A stretch of 32,063 bases of DNA, taken from the NCBI RefSeq assembly GCF_900109725.1, contig NZ_FOBC01000030.1:1-32063 (forward strand). The letters run 5' to 3'. Of the stretch, positions 24,074 to 31,904 are shown piece by piece. The DNA is from Halomonas daqiaonensis (lineage in GTDB: Bacteria; Pseudomonadota; Gammaproteobacteria; Pseudomonadales; Halomonadaceae). Positions within the stretch are counted from its first letter, which is position 1; every line of letters begins with the position of its first letter. Under the pieces are notes generated by a model. It was given only the letters and a program-made list of their open reading frames with translations, made no database searches and was not told the origin of the DNA. The position numbers and the translations under genes were made by a program.

Positions 24074-24276
24074 CCCCGCTCCTCCTGCTACATCCAGCGC
24101 CACGAACGGGCGCCGGCATGGACCAACACCGACATGCGTCAGCTTATACAGTAGCGGCCCTGCGGACTTTCGCCCTCCCGGAACAGGTCAGAAGTCGAGC
24201 ATGGGGAGTCGCTTCCCCTTCGGCTGTGCAACGTGCACTGGACGCCGGGGTTCTTGCCGTCGTATATGCTTCCTGA

Positions 24277-24535
24277 TTACGCATAACAGTCAGCCATCTT
24301 CAGGAACCGGTACGGCATTGGCGGTGTTCTCGCCGCCACCGTGAGAAAGCGCGGGATCATGGCCTTGAGGTCATAGCGTCGATTGAATCGGTACTCGAAC
24401 TCGGCCAGGTAGCGTGGGGCATGCTGCCCGCGGATGGCATGGTAAGTGCCGGTGATCGCGTTCTTGACGTTACCCAGCAGGGTGTTGACCCAGTTGAACT
24501 CGAGGTTCTCCACACTGGCACGCCCACCCCCGTAT
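24277..24535 (-). pseudogene. IS1595-family transposase, C-terminal part
   Basis: The frame reads GGGRASVENLEFNWVNTLLG, then NVKNAITGTYHAIRGQHAPR and AEFEYRFNRRYDL, the standard end of IS1595/ISXO2-type DDE transposases, finishing MADCYA with TAA inside the terminal repeat. It is the downstream piece of the gene whose start lies at 26611. Removing the inserted element restores AAT GGG GGT GGG CGT GCC, which reads NGGGRA, so the split is by clean insertion. Confidence 0.88.
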
Positions 24536-24549
24536 ATGGAGTCCTCCCC

Positions 24550-24802
24550 GTTTGCAAGCATGAGGCACGATCGGCGGTAGGTACGACTGCACACGTATAT
24601 CCGGTCTCTCTAATAACGCCAATGGCATTGGACCCTGATGGGCTATCCGCACGCCAGCTCCCAATCGGTGATGCGAGCTATCAGCTCCCAGGGGTGTAGG
24701 GGTTTGCTGACGTCGGTTCGACCTGTACGCCATCTGCAGCATGCTCAACAATCGTGATGGTGGGTTATCTTGTTGAAAACTCGGTAATACAGTAGGTGGA
24801 TG
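24550..24802 (-). ncRNA. Candidate targeting RNA (seekRNA/bridge RNA) of the IS1111-group element
   Basis: About 250 bases between the transposase stop and the inverted repeat hold no ORF but several hairpins: CCAATG-C-CATTGG near 24620-24632, GAGCT-GAT-AGCTC near 24676-24688. IS110/IS1111 elements are known to encode an RNA that pairs with target and donor DNA; for the IS1111 group it lies on this side of the gene. On the plus strand GCACGCC (24649-24655) and GGTGATG (24667-24673) occur 11 bases apart. The same two words flank the insertion point (24518-24524 and 25925-25931), 10 bases apart in the reconstructed target. RNA ends are not determined. Confidence 0.6.
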
Positions 24803-25840
24803 TTACGCCGCCTGCGCCGCCAAGGCGGGGTCATAGGTACTGTCGTGGCGCGTGATCGCCCAGGCGATGCGCGCCGTCTTGTTGGCCAGGGCGATGACCG
24901 CGACATTGGCATGCTTGCGTTCGGCCAGCCGCCGCACCCAGTGGCTCAGGCTGTCCTCCTTGCCCTCGCTGTAGCGCAGCACGGCGCGCGCGCCATGGGT
25001 CAGCAGGGTCCGTAGGTAGCTGTCGCCGCGCTTGCTGATGCCCAGCAGGCGGTCACGTCCTCCCGTGCTGTGCTGCCGCGGTGTCAGCCCCAGCGAGGCG
25101 GCAAAATCACGGCCGCACTTGAAGGCCTGGGCATCCCCCAGCGCACCGGCCAGGGCGCTGGCGGTCAACGTGCCGACACCCCGTAGGGTCATCAGGCGCT
25201 TGGCGACCGGGTCGGTCTGGGCGTGGCGCTCGATGCGTTCTGTCACCAGGGTGATGCGGTCATCCAGGTGGCGAAGGTCCTCGGCGAGACCGGCCAGCAG
25301 CACGCGGAAATCATCGGTCAGCCCATTCTCGGCATCCTCCAGCCAGCGTGGCAAGGCGGCACGCAGCTGGCCAATGCCGGTGGGCGCCACCAGCCCGTAC
25401 TCGCCGATCAGGCCACGGATCTGGTTGGCCTTGGCGGTACGTTGCTGAACCAGCTCACTGCGGATGCGATGCGCCGCCTGGACATCCTGCTGCGCGACCG
25501 ACTTGACGGCCACGAAGCGCATGTGGGGGCGGCCCATGGCCTCGCAGATCGCCTCGGCATCCAAACGATCGTTCTTGTTGCTCTTGACGTAGGGCTTGAC
25601 GAACTGGGCGGCGATCAGCTTGACGTGATAGCCGCGCGCCTGCAGCGCACGGGCCCAGTGGTGGGCGGAGGCACACGCCTCCATGCCGATCTCGGCCCCG
25701 GTGGGGACGCGCTTGACGATGGCGTCCAGCCACTTGCTCCGTGAGTACTTGCCGCGCCATTCGATCTGGTCATGACGATCGACGCCATGAACGTGAAAGA
25801 CGGATTTGGCAATATCGACACCAACGCGTGAAATGCTCAT
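24803..25840 (-). CDS. IS110-family transposase, IS1111 group
   Basis: A 345-residue DEDD recombinase. The N-terminal RuvC-like domain starts VGVDIAKSVFHVHGVDRHDQ with the first catalytic Asp, then GMEACASAHHWARAL with Glu, and SNKNDRLDAEAI with the paired Asp residues. The C-terminal part has LMTLRGVGTLTASALAGALGD and the region FAASLGLTPRQHSTGGRDRL containing the catalytic Ser (GGRDRLLGISKRGDSYLRTLL) typical of IS110 transposases. GAGGAG lies nine bases before ATG 25840. It appears intact, so the element may still be active. It reads in the same direction as the interrupted IS1595 gene. Confidence 0.93.
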   Translation of the reverse strand: MSISRVGVDIAKSVFHVHGVDRHDQIEWRGKYSRSKWLDAIVKRVPTGAEIGMEACASAHHWARALQARGYHVKLIAAQFVKPYVKSNKNDRLDAEAICEAMGRPHMRFVAVKSVAQQDVQAAHRIRSELVQQRTAKANQIRGLIGEYGLVAPTGIGQLRAALPRWLEDAENGLTDDFRVLLAGLAEDLRHLDDRITLVTERIERHAQTDPVAKRLMTLRGVGTLTASALAGALGDAQAFKCGRDFAASLGLTPRQHSTGGRDRLLGISKRGDSYLRTLLTHGARAVLRYSEGKEDSLSHWVRRLAERKHANVAVIALANKTARIAWAITRHDSTYDPALAAQAA

Positions 25841-25918
25841 GGGATGCTCTCCTCAGCCGGTGGCCTCACCCTCTCAGTGTGGCGCATCGGCGCCGGGGTA
25901 GGGTGGGGAGGACTCCAT

Positions 25919-26611
25919 CCCATTGGTGATGTGGCAGTCATGGACGTAGAGGGGGGTGTCGAAGGCTCGGAAACACCCGAGGCCGTCGCTGATGACATGG
26001 CTCCCGGGGGCAATGGCCTGGTGGGCGTAGCGACGGATCTCGGTGAGCGTGAAGCTGCTCACGGGGCGAAGCTGAACACGCAGGGGGTGGCCTTCCTCAT
26101 CGGTTTGTACGGCCGCCACGAACGGGAACTTGTGTTCAGCGCCGCGCCCGCGCTTTCCCGGCCGCTCACCGCCCAGGTAGGCGTCATCCAGTTCGATTCG
26201 ACCGGAGAGTCGCTCTCCCTGGTTGCGCTCGTGCATAACCTGCAGCAGCTTGTGCTTGAGCTTCCAGGCGGTGTTGTAGCTGACGCCGAGCTCCCGGGAT
26301 AGCTGCAGCGCTGAGATGCCGCTCTTGCGCTGGGTCAGCAGATAGATGGCCAGAAACCAGGTGGTTAACGGCAGATGCGTGGCATGGAAGATGGTACCGG
26401 CGGTCAGCGAGGTCTGATGATGGCAGCGATGGCACTGGTAGAGCCCCCGCGACAGCCGGCAGCCCGTGGTGTTGCCACAGTCGGGGCACACGAACCCCTT
26501 GGGCCAGCGATGCTGGAAGAGGGCTGCTTGGCATTGCGCTTCCGTGCCGTACTGCTCGAGAAACGCCGGCAACGACAAGCCGGTCTGGAACTGGATAGGA
26601 TTGCGTGCCAT
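25919..26611 (-). pseudogene. IS1595-family transposase, N-terminal part
   Basis: The start ATG 26611 has GGAGGTGA just upstream. The product opens MARNPIQFQTGLSLPAFLEQ, followed by a zinc ribbon (CPDCGN ... CHRCHH) and then the DDE core with ELDDAYLGGERPGKRG and SDGLGCFRAF. It ends at YVHDCHITNG, where the IS110-family element begins; the frame then runs on a few codons to an accidental stop at 25874. The downstream part of the gene is at 24277-24535. The transposase is therefore inactive. Confidence 0.9.
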
Positions 26612-26742
26612 GACGTCACCTCCTCTACTGGACATAACATCAGTATAGGAGAGACTGACGGGATGATGGCTGATCAACATGAGTAATCAGGATATGCTTT
26701 AGCAAGCACCGCCGCCGCCGGTGCTGCCCGGAGGGTAGCGTC

Positions 26743-28776
26743 ATGAAGATCGTCGAGGATTTTCCCCGTGAGGTTCGCGTCATCGAGAACGTCTGGATCC
26801 CGATGGAAGACGGGACGCGACTGGCGGCCCGGATCTGGCGTCCCACCGATGCGGAATCCGAACCGGTGCCGGCCATCCTGGAGTACATGCCCTACCGCAA
26901 GCGCGACTTCACCCGCCTGCGTGATGAGCCGTTGCACCGCTATTTCGCCGGGCATGGCTATGCCTGCGTGCGTCTCGACCTGCGCGGCAGCGGCGACTCG
27001 GACGGCCTGATGCTGGACGAGTACCTCCCGCAGGAACTCGACGACGCCGTGGAGGCCATCGACTGGTTGGCCGGCCAGCCCTGGTGCAACGGACGAGTCG
27101 GGATGATGGGCATCTCCTGGGGCGGCTTCAACGCGCTGCAGGTGGCGGCCCTGCGGCCGGCCCCGCTCAAGGCCATCATCACCATGTGTTCCACCGACGA
27201 CCGCTACGCCGACGACGTCCACTACCAGGGCGGCTGCCTGCTCAACGAGAACCTCGGCTGGGGATCCGTCCTGCTGTCCTGCTCTACGACCCCGCCGGAT
27301 CCCGACATCGTCGGGGCACAATGGCGTACCCAGTGGAAACATCGCATCGAGAAGGCCCCTTTCTATCCCCTGGTGTGGATGCGCCATCCCCACCGGGACG
27401 CCTACTGGCGGCACGGCTCGGTCTGCGAGGACTTCGACGCGGTGACCTGCCCGGTGTACGCGGTGGGGGGCTGGGCCGATGGCTACGTCAACGCCATTCC
27501 CCGTCTGCTGGCCGGGCTGAAGGCGCCGTGCAAGGGACTGATCGGCCCCTGGTCACATGCCTTCCCCCACGCCGCCCTGCCCGGCCCGGCGATCGGCTTC
27601 TTCCAGGAGGCCCTGCGCTGGTGGGACCACTGGCTGAAGGGCCTCGACACCGGCATCATGGACGAGCCCCTGCTGCGGGTCTGGATGGAGGAGTACGTCC
27701 CGCCCGCCCCGATGTATGCCGAGCGCCCGGGGCGATGGGTGGCGGAGACGCACTGGCCCTCGCCACGAATCCAGCCGAAGACGCTCCACCTGAACGTGCT
27801 GGCGCTGGGCGAGAAAGCCGATGGCGAGGACCGCATGCGCATCGCCTCGCCCCAGACCACCGGCCTGGGCGCCGGTGACTGGTATGGCTTCGGCTCCGAG
27901 GGCGAGGCGCCCATCGACCAGCGAGAGGACGATGGCAAGTCCCTGGTCTTCGACTCGGATCCCCTCGATCGGAGCCTCGAGATCCTCGGTGCCCCCTGCG
28001 TCTCGCTCGAGCTGTCGGTGGACCGGCCGGTGGCCTACGTCATCGTGCGCCTCAACGATGTCGCGCCGGACGGCGCCTCGGCGAGGGTGAGCTACGGCAT
28101 GCTCAACCTCACCCAGCGCGACAGCCGCGAGGCCCCCACCCCCCTGGAACCGGGCCGGCGCTATCGCGTGCAGGTGCAGCTCAACGACATCGCCTATGCC
28201 TTTGCTCCCGGCCACACCATCCGGCTGGCGATCTCGACCAGCTACTGGCCGGTGATCTGGCCGGCACCGGCACCCGTCAACCTGACGCTGCATACCGGGA
28301 TCAGCCAGCTGACACTGCCGGAACGACCGCTGCGCCCCGAAGACGCCGACCTGCGGCCCTTCGAGCCCCCGGAACGGGGCCCCATGCCGGAGATGACCAC
28401 CCTCAAGGTGGCCCCCTTCCAGCGCCGGGTGGAGCGGGACCTGACCTCCGGCATGTCGAGCTACCGGATCGCCACCACCGGCGGCGATTTCGGCGACGCC
28501 GCGCTGACTCGGATCGAAGACATCGACCTGACGGTCGGCTACACCCTGTCCAAGACCTACCGTATCCACGACTATGACCCCGATACCGCCGAGGTGACGG
28601 TCGAGCAGATCACCACCCACAAACGGGGCGACTGGTCCACCCGCCTGGAATGCCGCACCAGCCTGACCGCCACCCCACGGAGCTTCCGGATCCGCGGCGT
28701 ACTGAAGGCCTACGAGCACGATGTCCTTTTCGCTCGCCGAGACTGGGACGAGGAGGTTGTGCGCCAGTTGCTGTGA
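26743..28776 (+). CDS. CocE/NonD-family hydrolase (S15 type), copy 2
   Basis: A 677-residue paralogue of the divergent hydrolase at 22067. The catalytic triad is Ser126 (GISWGGF), Asp246 (GWADGY) and His272 (GPWSHAFPH). The N-terminal lead-in VIENVWIPMEDGTRLAARIW and EYMPYRKRDF are almost the same in both copies, and the C-terminal jelly-roll has LNDVAPDGASARVSYGMLNL and AISTSYWPVIWPAPAPVNL. GGAGGG lies eight bases before ATG 26743. No signal peptide is present. The end of the gene faces the ATP-grasp ligase at a distance of only seven bases, tail to tail. The substrate is unknown; family members act on amino-acid esters, beta-lactams, proline peptides or polyamide precursors. The IS insertion ends 51 bases before its start, inside the original upstream region. 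Confidence 0.92.
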   Translation: MKIVEDFPREVRVIENVWIPMEDGTRLAARIWRPTDAESEPVPAILEYMPYRKRDFTRLRDEPLHRYFAGHGYACVRLDLRGSGDSDGLMLDEYLPQELDDAVEAIDWLAGQPWCNGRVGMMGISWGGFNALQVAALRPAPLKAIITMCSTDDRYADDVHYQGGCLLNENLGWGSVLLSCSTTPPDPDIVGAQWRTQWKHRIEKAPFYPLVWMRHPHRDAYWRHGSVCEDFDAVTCPVYAVGGWADGYVNAIPRLLAGLKAPCKGLIGPWSHAFPHAALPGPAIGFFQEALRWWDHWLKGLDTGIMDEPLLRVWMEEYVPPAPMYAERPGRWVAETHWPSPRIQPKTLHLNVLALGEKADGEDRMRIASPQTTGLGAGDWYGFGSEGEAPIDQREDDGKSLVFDSDPLDRSLEILGAPCVSLELSVDRPVAYVIVRLNDVAPDGASARVSYGMLNLTQRDSREAPTPLEPGRRYRVQVQLNDIAYAFAPGHTIRLAISTSYWPVIWPAPAPVNLTLHTGISQLTLPERPLRPEDADLRPFEPPERGPMPEMTTLKVAPFQRRVERDLTSGMSSYRIATTGGDFGDAALTRIEDIDLTVGYTLSKTYRIHDYDPDTAEVTVEQITTHKRGDWSTRLECRTSLTATPRSFRIRGVLKAYEHDVLFARRDWDEEVVRQLL

Positions 28777-28783
28777 GGGGGAC

Positions 28784-29809
28784 TCAGTCAGGGCGGCGAA
28801 GGCCATAGCGGGTCATCGCCGCCTCGAGGATCAGCCGCAGTAGCTCATGGTAGGGATACCCCCCCCACTCGGCCATCATCGCCAGCTTGCCGTCCCAGTA
28901 CCAGGTCGGGTTGGTGTTGACGTCGAGCACGCGCGGCTGGCCATCCTCGCCCTCGCGGAAGTCGATGCGCGCATAATCGCGCAGCCCCAGGCGGCGGAAC
29001 AGCTTGACCGAATGATCAACAAGCTGACTCCAGGTGACGTCATCGATGTCGGCCTGGCGGAAACTGAGCTTCTCCCAGTACGGCGAGTCGGGATCGGCCT
29101 TGGAGCCGTAAGTCAGAATGGGCGGCAACTCGGGATCCAGCGCCGAGTAGTCGATCTGAAGCGGCGGCAACACCGTGAAGCCGCTCGCACCGTTGCCGAT
29201 CAACCCCAGGGTATACTCCGGACCGGTGAGGAAGTCCTGGATCAGCGCATCGACGATGCCGGGTTGCTGCGCTAACCAGCGCAGGTAGGCCTCTGCTTCC
29301 ATGACATCCCGCACCACGCAGTCCCGGGTGATGCCGAAGCTGCCACCGCTGCTGTTGGGCTTTATCAGGCAGGGGTAGATGGCCGGCAAGACCAGGGGGG
29401 CAGCGTTCAGGTCCACGTAGGTCTCGTTGGGGACGGGAATGCCCTGCCCCGCCGCCAGGGCACGCACCAGGGCCTTGTCGGTGGTGAGGCTGATGCTCAT
29501 GGGGTCGGCGCCGGTATAGGGAATCCCCAGGATCTCCAGTAGCGCCGGCACATCGCGCTCCAGCTCCCAATCGTTGCGAAAGCCCGTATCGCAGAGATTC
29601 AGTGCCAAGTCAGGGGGATTGGCGCGCAGGTCGTCGATCCAGGTCCCATGATTGTCGAGAAAGGTAAAATGGAACCCCTCGAGCCTCGCGAGAGCTTCGC
29701 GTAGATGAACGACGGCGGCCAACTCTTCGTCACCGAAGCCGCCACCGATGGCATAGGCATAGGGAAGATGGGGATCCCCCAACAGCACTGCTACCTGGAT
29801 ATCCGACAT
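28784..29809 (-). CDS. ATP-grasp ligase, D-alanine--D-alanine ligase type
   Basis: A 341-residue ATP-grasp enzyme that should join a carboxylate to an amine through an acyl-phosphate. Landmarks are LNLCDTGFRNDWELERDVPA and GIPYTGADPMSISLTTDKAL (the E-K region typical of Ddl), the ATP loop KPNSSGGSFGI, and the metal site DYARIDFRE ... VLDVNTNP, where an Asp replaces the usual Glu of E-x-N-x-x-P. I chose ATG 29809, with GGAGG five bases upstream; the longer frame from 29854 is unlikely. The N-terminal substrate domain is unlike housekeeping Ddl and the C-terminus has an extra WYWDGKLAMMAEWGGYPYHE. It more likely makes a special dipeptide or peptide-like product than cell-wall D-Ala-D-Ala. Confidence 0.82.
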   Translation of the reverse strand: MSDIQVAVLLGDPHLPYAYAIGGGFGDEELAAVVHLREALARLEGFHFTFLDNHGTWIDDLRANPPDLALNLCDTGFRNDWELERDVPALLEILGIPYTGADPMSISLTTDKALVRALAAGQGIPVPNETYVDLNAAPLVLPAIYPCLIKPNSSGGSFGITRDCVVRDVMEAEAYLRWLAQQPGIVDALIQDFLTGPEYTLGLIGNGASGFTVLPPLQIDYSALDPELPPILTYGSKADPDSPYWEKLSFRQADIDDVTWSQLVDHSVKLFRRLGLRDYARIDFREGEDGQPRVLDVNTNPTWYWDGKLAMMAEWGGYPYHELLRLILEAAMTRYGLRRPD

Positions 29810-29960
29810 GTCGCCTCCGATGTCCCGGGTGATGCCTCCCGACGAGGCGCCCATTGCTCAACCGCGCCTGGGGCGCCAGGCTCCGGCACGCAACGAACAG
29901 GCAAAGTATAGTCACGAGTCCATCCGATGATCGCTCCCGATCCGAGCCCTGATTCAACCC

Positions 29961-30164
29961 GGGCTCTGGAGACACCTCGGGGTCAGTGTGCAGGTGATCG
30001 GCCTGACCATATGGCCGACGGCACCTCCCTGCCGGAGGCAGTTACCTCGATCATTGCCTTTCTGCGGGGTGAACGCGATATCGCCGTGGGTAACGTGATG
30101 GGCAGCAATGTGTTCAATATCCTCTGCGTGCTGGGGCTTACCGGGTTGCTGGCCCCTTCAGGAA
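29961..30164 (+). pseudogene. Sodium/calcium antiporter (CaCA family) fragment, frameshifted
   Basis: One frame reads LWRHLGVSVQVIGLTIW and, after a -1 shift near 30013, another reads ADGTSLPEAVTSIIAFLRGE, then RDIAVGNVMGSNVFNILCVL. This is the second alpha-repeat of YrbG-type cation/Ca2+ exchangers, whose normal text is VIGLT.VA.GTSLPE...GSN.FNIL. Both ends of the gene (about 320 residues in full) are missing and homology fades near 30164. It is a remnant of a formerly complete transporter. Confidence 0.8.
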
Positions 30165-30331
30165 AGTACCTGGTGCCAGTGCACTGGGTGCATACCGCCA
30201 CCCGTGACCAGGCCTTCAGCGAGGTCGTCCTGTTCGGCAACCAGAACACCGTCTGCAAGCCCACCACGACCAATCGGTCGCACACCGTCAGTCGGCTCCA
30301 ACAGGTCTGGCGGATCGACGATAGCCAATAG

Positions 30332-30965
30332 CGTTGTTCGTGGCCCACGAGGGCACAGCATATAGATGGGGTCTCGGGCACCGTCGTAGCTGAGTCAATC
30401 TTCGAGCTACTCAGAGTCACTCGGTTGCTCTACAGCCGGAATGTACTCCACCAGATCCTCTATCTCACAATCGAAGAATGCACACTGCCGATCAAGATTC
30501 TCGCCCGCTGAACTCAACGCCAGCGCATCCGTCCAGGACGCCACCACCACACAGTCGACCCGATGCAATATGCGCAAGCCGGCCGGCACCGTCGGTCTGG
30601 CCCTCAACGTACAGCCAGGCAAGGCGCTGGTGATGGTGCTGGGCACGGGTAGCGGGCAAAGCAACCAGGAGGCACTTGAGCTCTGGGTGATGCAAATGCT
30701 GATCGAGAGGGATCTGCTGCCGACAAGGGGGGCTATCCCGCTGCTCATCGAATCCTGGAAGACACCCTGACCCGCTGGCAGGAGGAAGGCGCAAGGTAAC
30801 TCGCAGCGTAACGAATGCACGACGCAGAGAGACCAGGAAAAGGCTCCAAGGGTCTGGTCACAGGATCGATTTGTCGAACAGAGTCCTGAAGGGTTCAGGG
30901 GAACCCAAACACTAGGTGCGGGTTAAAGTGGGGGTTTAAATCTGTCAGACAATGAAAAATCTCAT
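30332..30965. other. Stretch without a confident gene
   Basis: Several competing frames overlap. The minus strand at 30407-30560 ends with a protein-like SSAGENLDRQCAFFDCEIED and LVEYIPAVEQPSDSE; the plus strand has LNVQPGKALVMVLGTGSGQS and, in another frame, GGYPAAHRILEDTLTRWQEE up to 30799. None has a complete, well-started gene around it. I read it as decayed coding DNA of unknown origin. Confidence 0.4.
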
Positions 30966-31062
30966 TAAATCAGCGGCTTAATCGATATTCGTGGCGAGGG
31001 GGGAGTCCGCCACCGACGTCATCAAGCTGTTTATAGTGGACCCAACACAGAACATCAGCAAA

Positions 31063-31230
31063 ACTAGCGGCAACACAGGTCGCGCCAAGCGCAAGCTGAA
31101 GATCTACAAGCATCCAAACACCGGCGAGGTCGTCGAGACCCGGGGCGGCAACCAAAAGACGCTGAAATCGTAGAAAGATGAGAACGGCGCCGAAACCGTC
31201 GAGGGTTGGTTGGTGAGAACCGAAGACTAA
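31063..31230 (+). pseudogene. MvaT/H-NS-like nucleoid protein, C-terminal remnant
   Basis: The frame reads AKRKLKIYKHPNTGEVVETR, GGNQKTLKS, then TAG at 31171-31173, and continues in frame KDENGAETVEGWLVRTED to TAA at 31230. This is the AT-hook-like DNA-binding domain of MvaT/H-NS family silencers, in which K-x-Y-K-(N/H)-P-x-(T/N)-GE-(V/I)-x-ET-(K/R)-GGN is highly conserved. Trp of LKEWK has become the stop codon (TGG to TAG). The N-terminal dimerisation half is missing. MvaT silences foreign AT-rich DNA and is often carried by islands. Confidence 0.78.
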
Positions 31231-31238
31231 CTAGCTTA

Positions 31239-31271
31239 TGCCTTGCCTGCCACTTTTCGGCAGGCAGGGCA
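31239..31271 (+). terminator. Hairpin after the mvaT remnant
   Basis: GCCTGCC (31245-31251) pairs with GGCAGGC (31259-31265); TGCC and GGCA extend the stem after a two-base bulge on each side. It starts nine bases after the remnant's original stop. It lacks a long T-run, but its place and strength suggest the original terminator of the gene. Confidence 0.5.
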
Positions 31272-31424
31272 GGTTTCGGCCATGAGCAGACCTTCACTTA
31301 CAGCTGATATAACGTTTTGCAAAGCGGCGCGGCCACTGAACTTGCCCGACGAATCCAGCCGCTGATTTACACCGCGTCCGCTTGATCTGAATGTTGGTAG
31401 CAACCCTAGAACATTAAACCGCTA

Positions 31425-31811
31425 TTAAAGCGAATATTCGGGCGGAACCTTTTTAAAAATCTTGCTATATACAGAAGAGAAAAAAAATGGGCCGATAGCG
31501 ACAAAGAGAATTGGCATATATAAAATCAAAACTAAAAGGCTGATATATTTGAACCGATCTGGGTCAGGTAAATACGCCAGTATTTTTTCAGCTCGATGCT
31601 GCCACATAACCGCTGGATCAGCGGCTGATATAGCTCTGCAACCAAGTACGATACCTGTGACCTGGAATGTCAACGGCTCAGTGTGATAAATATCGATGAT
31701 GCCACCATCGTTGTTATCTAGAAAATCAAACGATAGGAGCACTGACTTATTGTCAGAGTGAGCTTCTAGGGAACCGCTGAACAATGCTGTTCTGGGTAGT
31801 TGAAGAGCCAA
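31425..31811 (-). CDS. Hypothetical membrane protein, 5' end probably cut off
   Basis: A frame of about 128 codons ending VPPEYSL at 31425. Residues 90-118 form one long hydrophobic stretch (ISLLVLILYMPILFVAIGPF then FFSSVYSKIF), and earlier parts look like a folded soluble region (SVLLSFDFLDNNDGGIIDIY). Base composition is AT-rich compared with the rest of the window. The only early start is TTG 31811, without a ribosome site, next to what looks like the end of the IS5-family element. The true N-terminus was therefore probably removed by that insertion. I do not recognise the family. Confidence 0.5.
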   Translation of the reverse strand: MALQLPRTALFSGSLEAHSDNKSVLLSFDFLDNNDGGIIDIYHTEPLTFQVTGIVLGCRAISAADPAVMWQHRAEKILAYLPDPDRFKYISLLVLILYMPILFVAIGPFFFSSVYSKIFKKVPPEYSL

Positions 31812-31845
31812 AATGGCCCGATCATCGCTTCAGCGATCCCTACCT

Positions 31846-31868
31846 GACCACCTCAGGTGGTCTGTTTT
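31846..31868 (+). terminator. Rho-independent-type terminator near the IS5 end
   Basis: GACCACC-TCA-GGTGGTC (31846-31862) is a perfect 7-bp stem with a three-base loop, followed by TGTTTT. A competing stem ACCTGA/TCAGGT overlaps it. It lies between the transposase stop and the presumed IS end and would stop transcription entering the element from its right side. Confidence 0.65.
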
Positions 31869-31904
31869 ACCCGACAGCCGGGTTATCCGGCTGCCAGGCC
31901 GGAT

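Larger units (their letters stand above)
24536..25918 (-). mobile_element. IS1111-group IS110 element
   Basis: A 14-bp inverted repeat ATGGAGTCCTCCCC at 24536-24549 is matched by its reverse complement at 25905-25918. This 1383-bp unit contains one transposase gene and about 250 bp of non-coding DNA downstream of it. Subterminal inverted repeats and a non-coding 3' side are features of the IS1111 group, so the true ends may be a few bases outside. No target duplication beyond ambiguous C residues is seen, as expected for this family. Confidence 0.85.
24272..26691 (-). mobile_element. IS1595-family element, interrupted
   Basis: Terminal inverted repeats of 24 bases lie at 24272-24295 and 26668-26691 (20 or so matching, starting CCTGATTAC.CAT). 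Immediately outside, ATATGCTT at 24264-24271 and again at 26692-26699 is an exact 8-bp target duplication, the size known for IS1595 elements. The element carries one transposase gene on the minus strand, split by an IS110-family element. It sits between two divergent hydrolase genes. Confidence 0.88.
30966..31369. repeat. 13-bp perfect inverted repeat enclosing the mvaT remnant
   Basis: TAAATCAGCGGCT at 30966-30978 returns as its exact reverse complement AGCCGCTGATTTA at 31357-31369. The 404-bp unit between them contains only the mvaT-like remnant and its hairpin. It may be a small mobile unit or the arms of an attachment site. No flanking direct repeat was found. Confidence 0.5.

Noticed and set aside
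22637..24154. Plus-strand open frame of 505 codons opposite the first hydrolase
   Set aside because: The minus strand carries the full catalytic triad and a good ribosome site; the plus-strand product has no recognisable motif.
30441..30770. Plus-strand frame with LNVQPGKALVMVLGTGSGQS
   Set aside because: Parts look protein-like, but there is no ribosome site, the first 45 residues are noise, and a different frame looks better after 30700. Left as unassigned decayed DNA.
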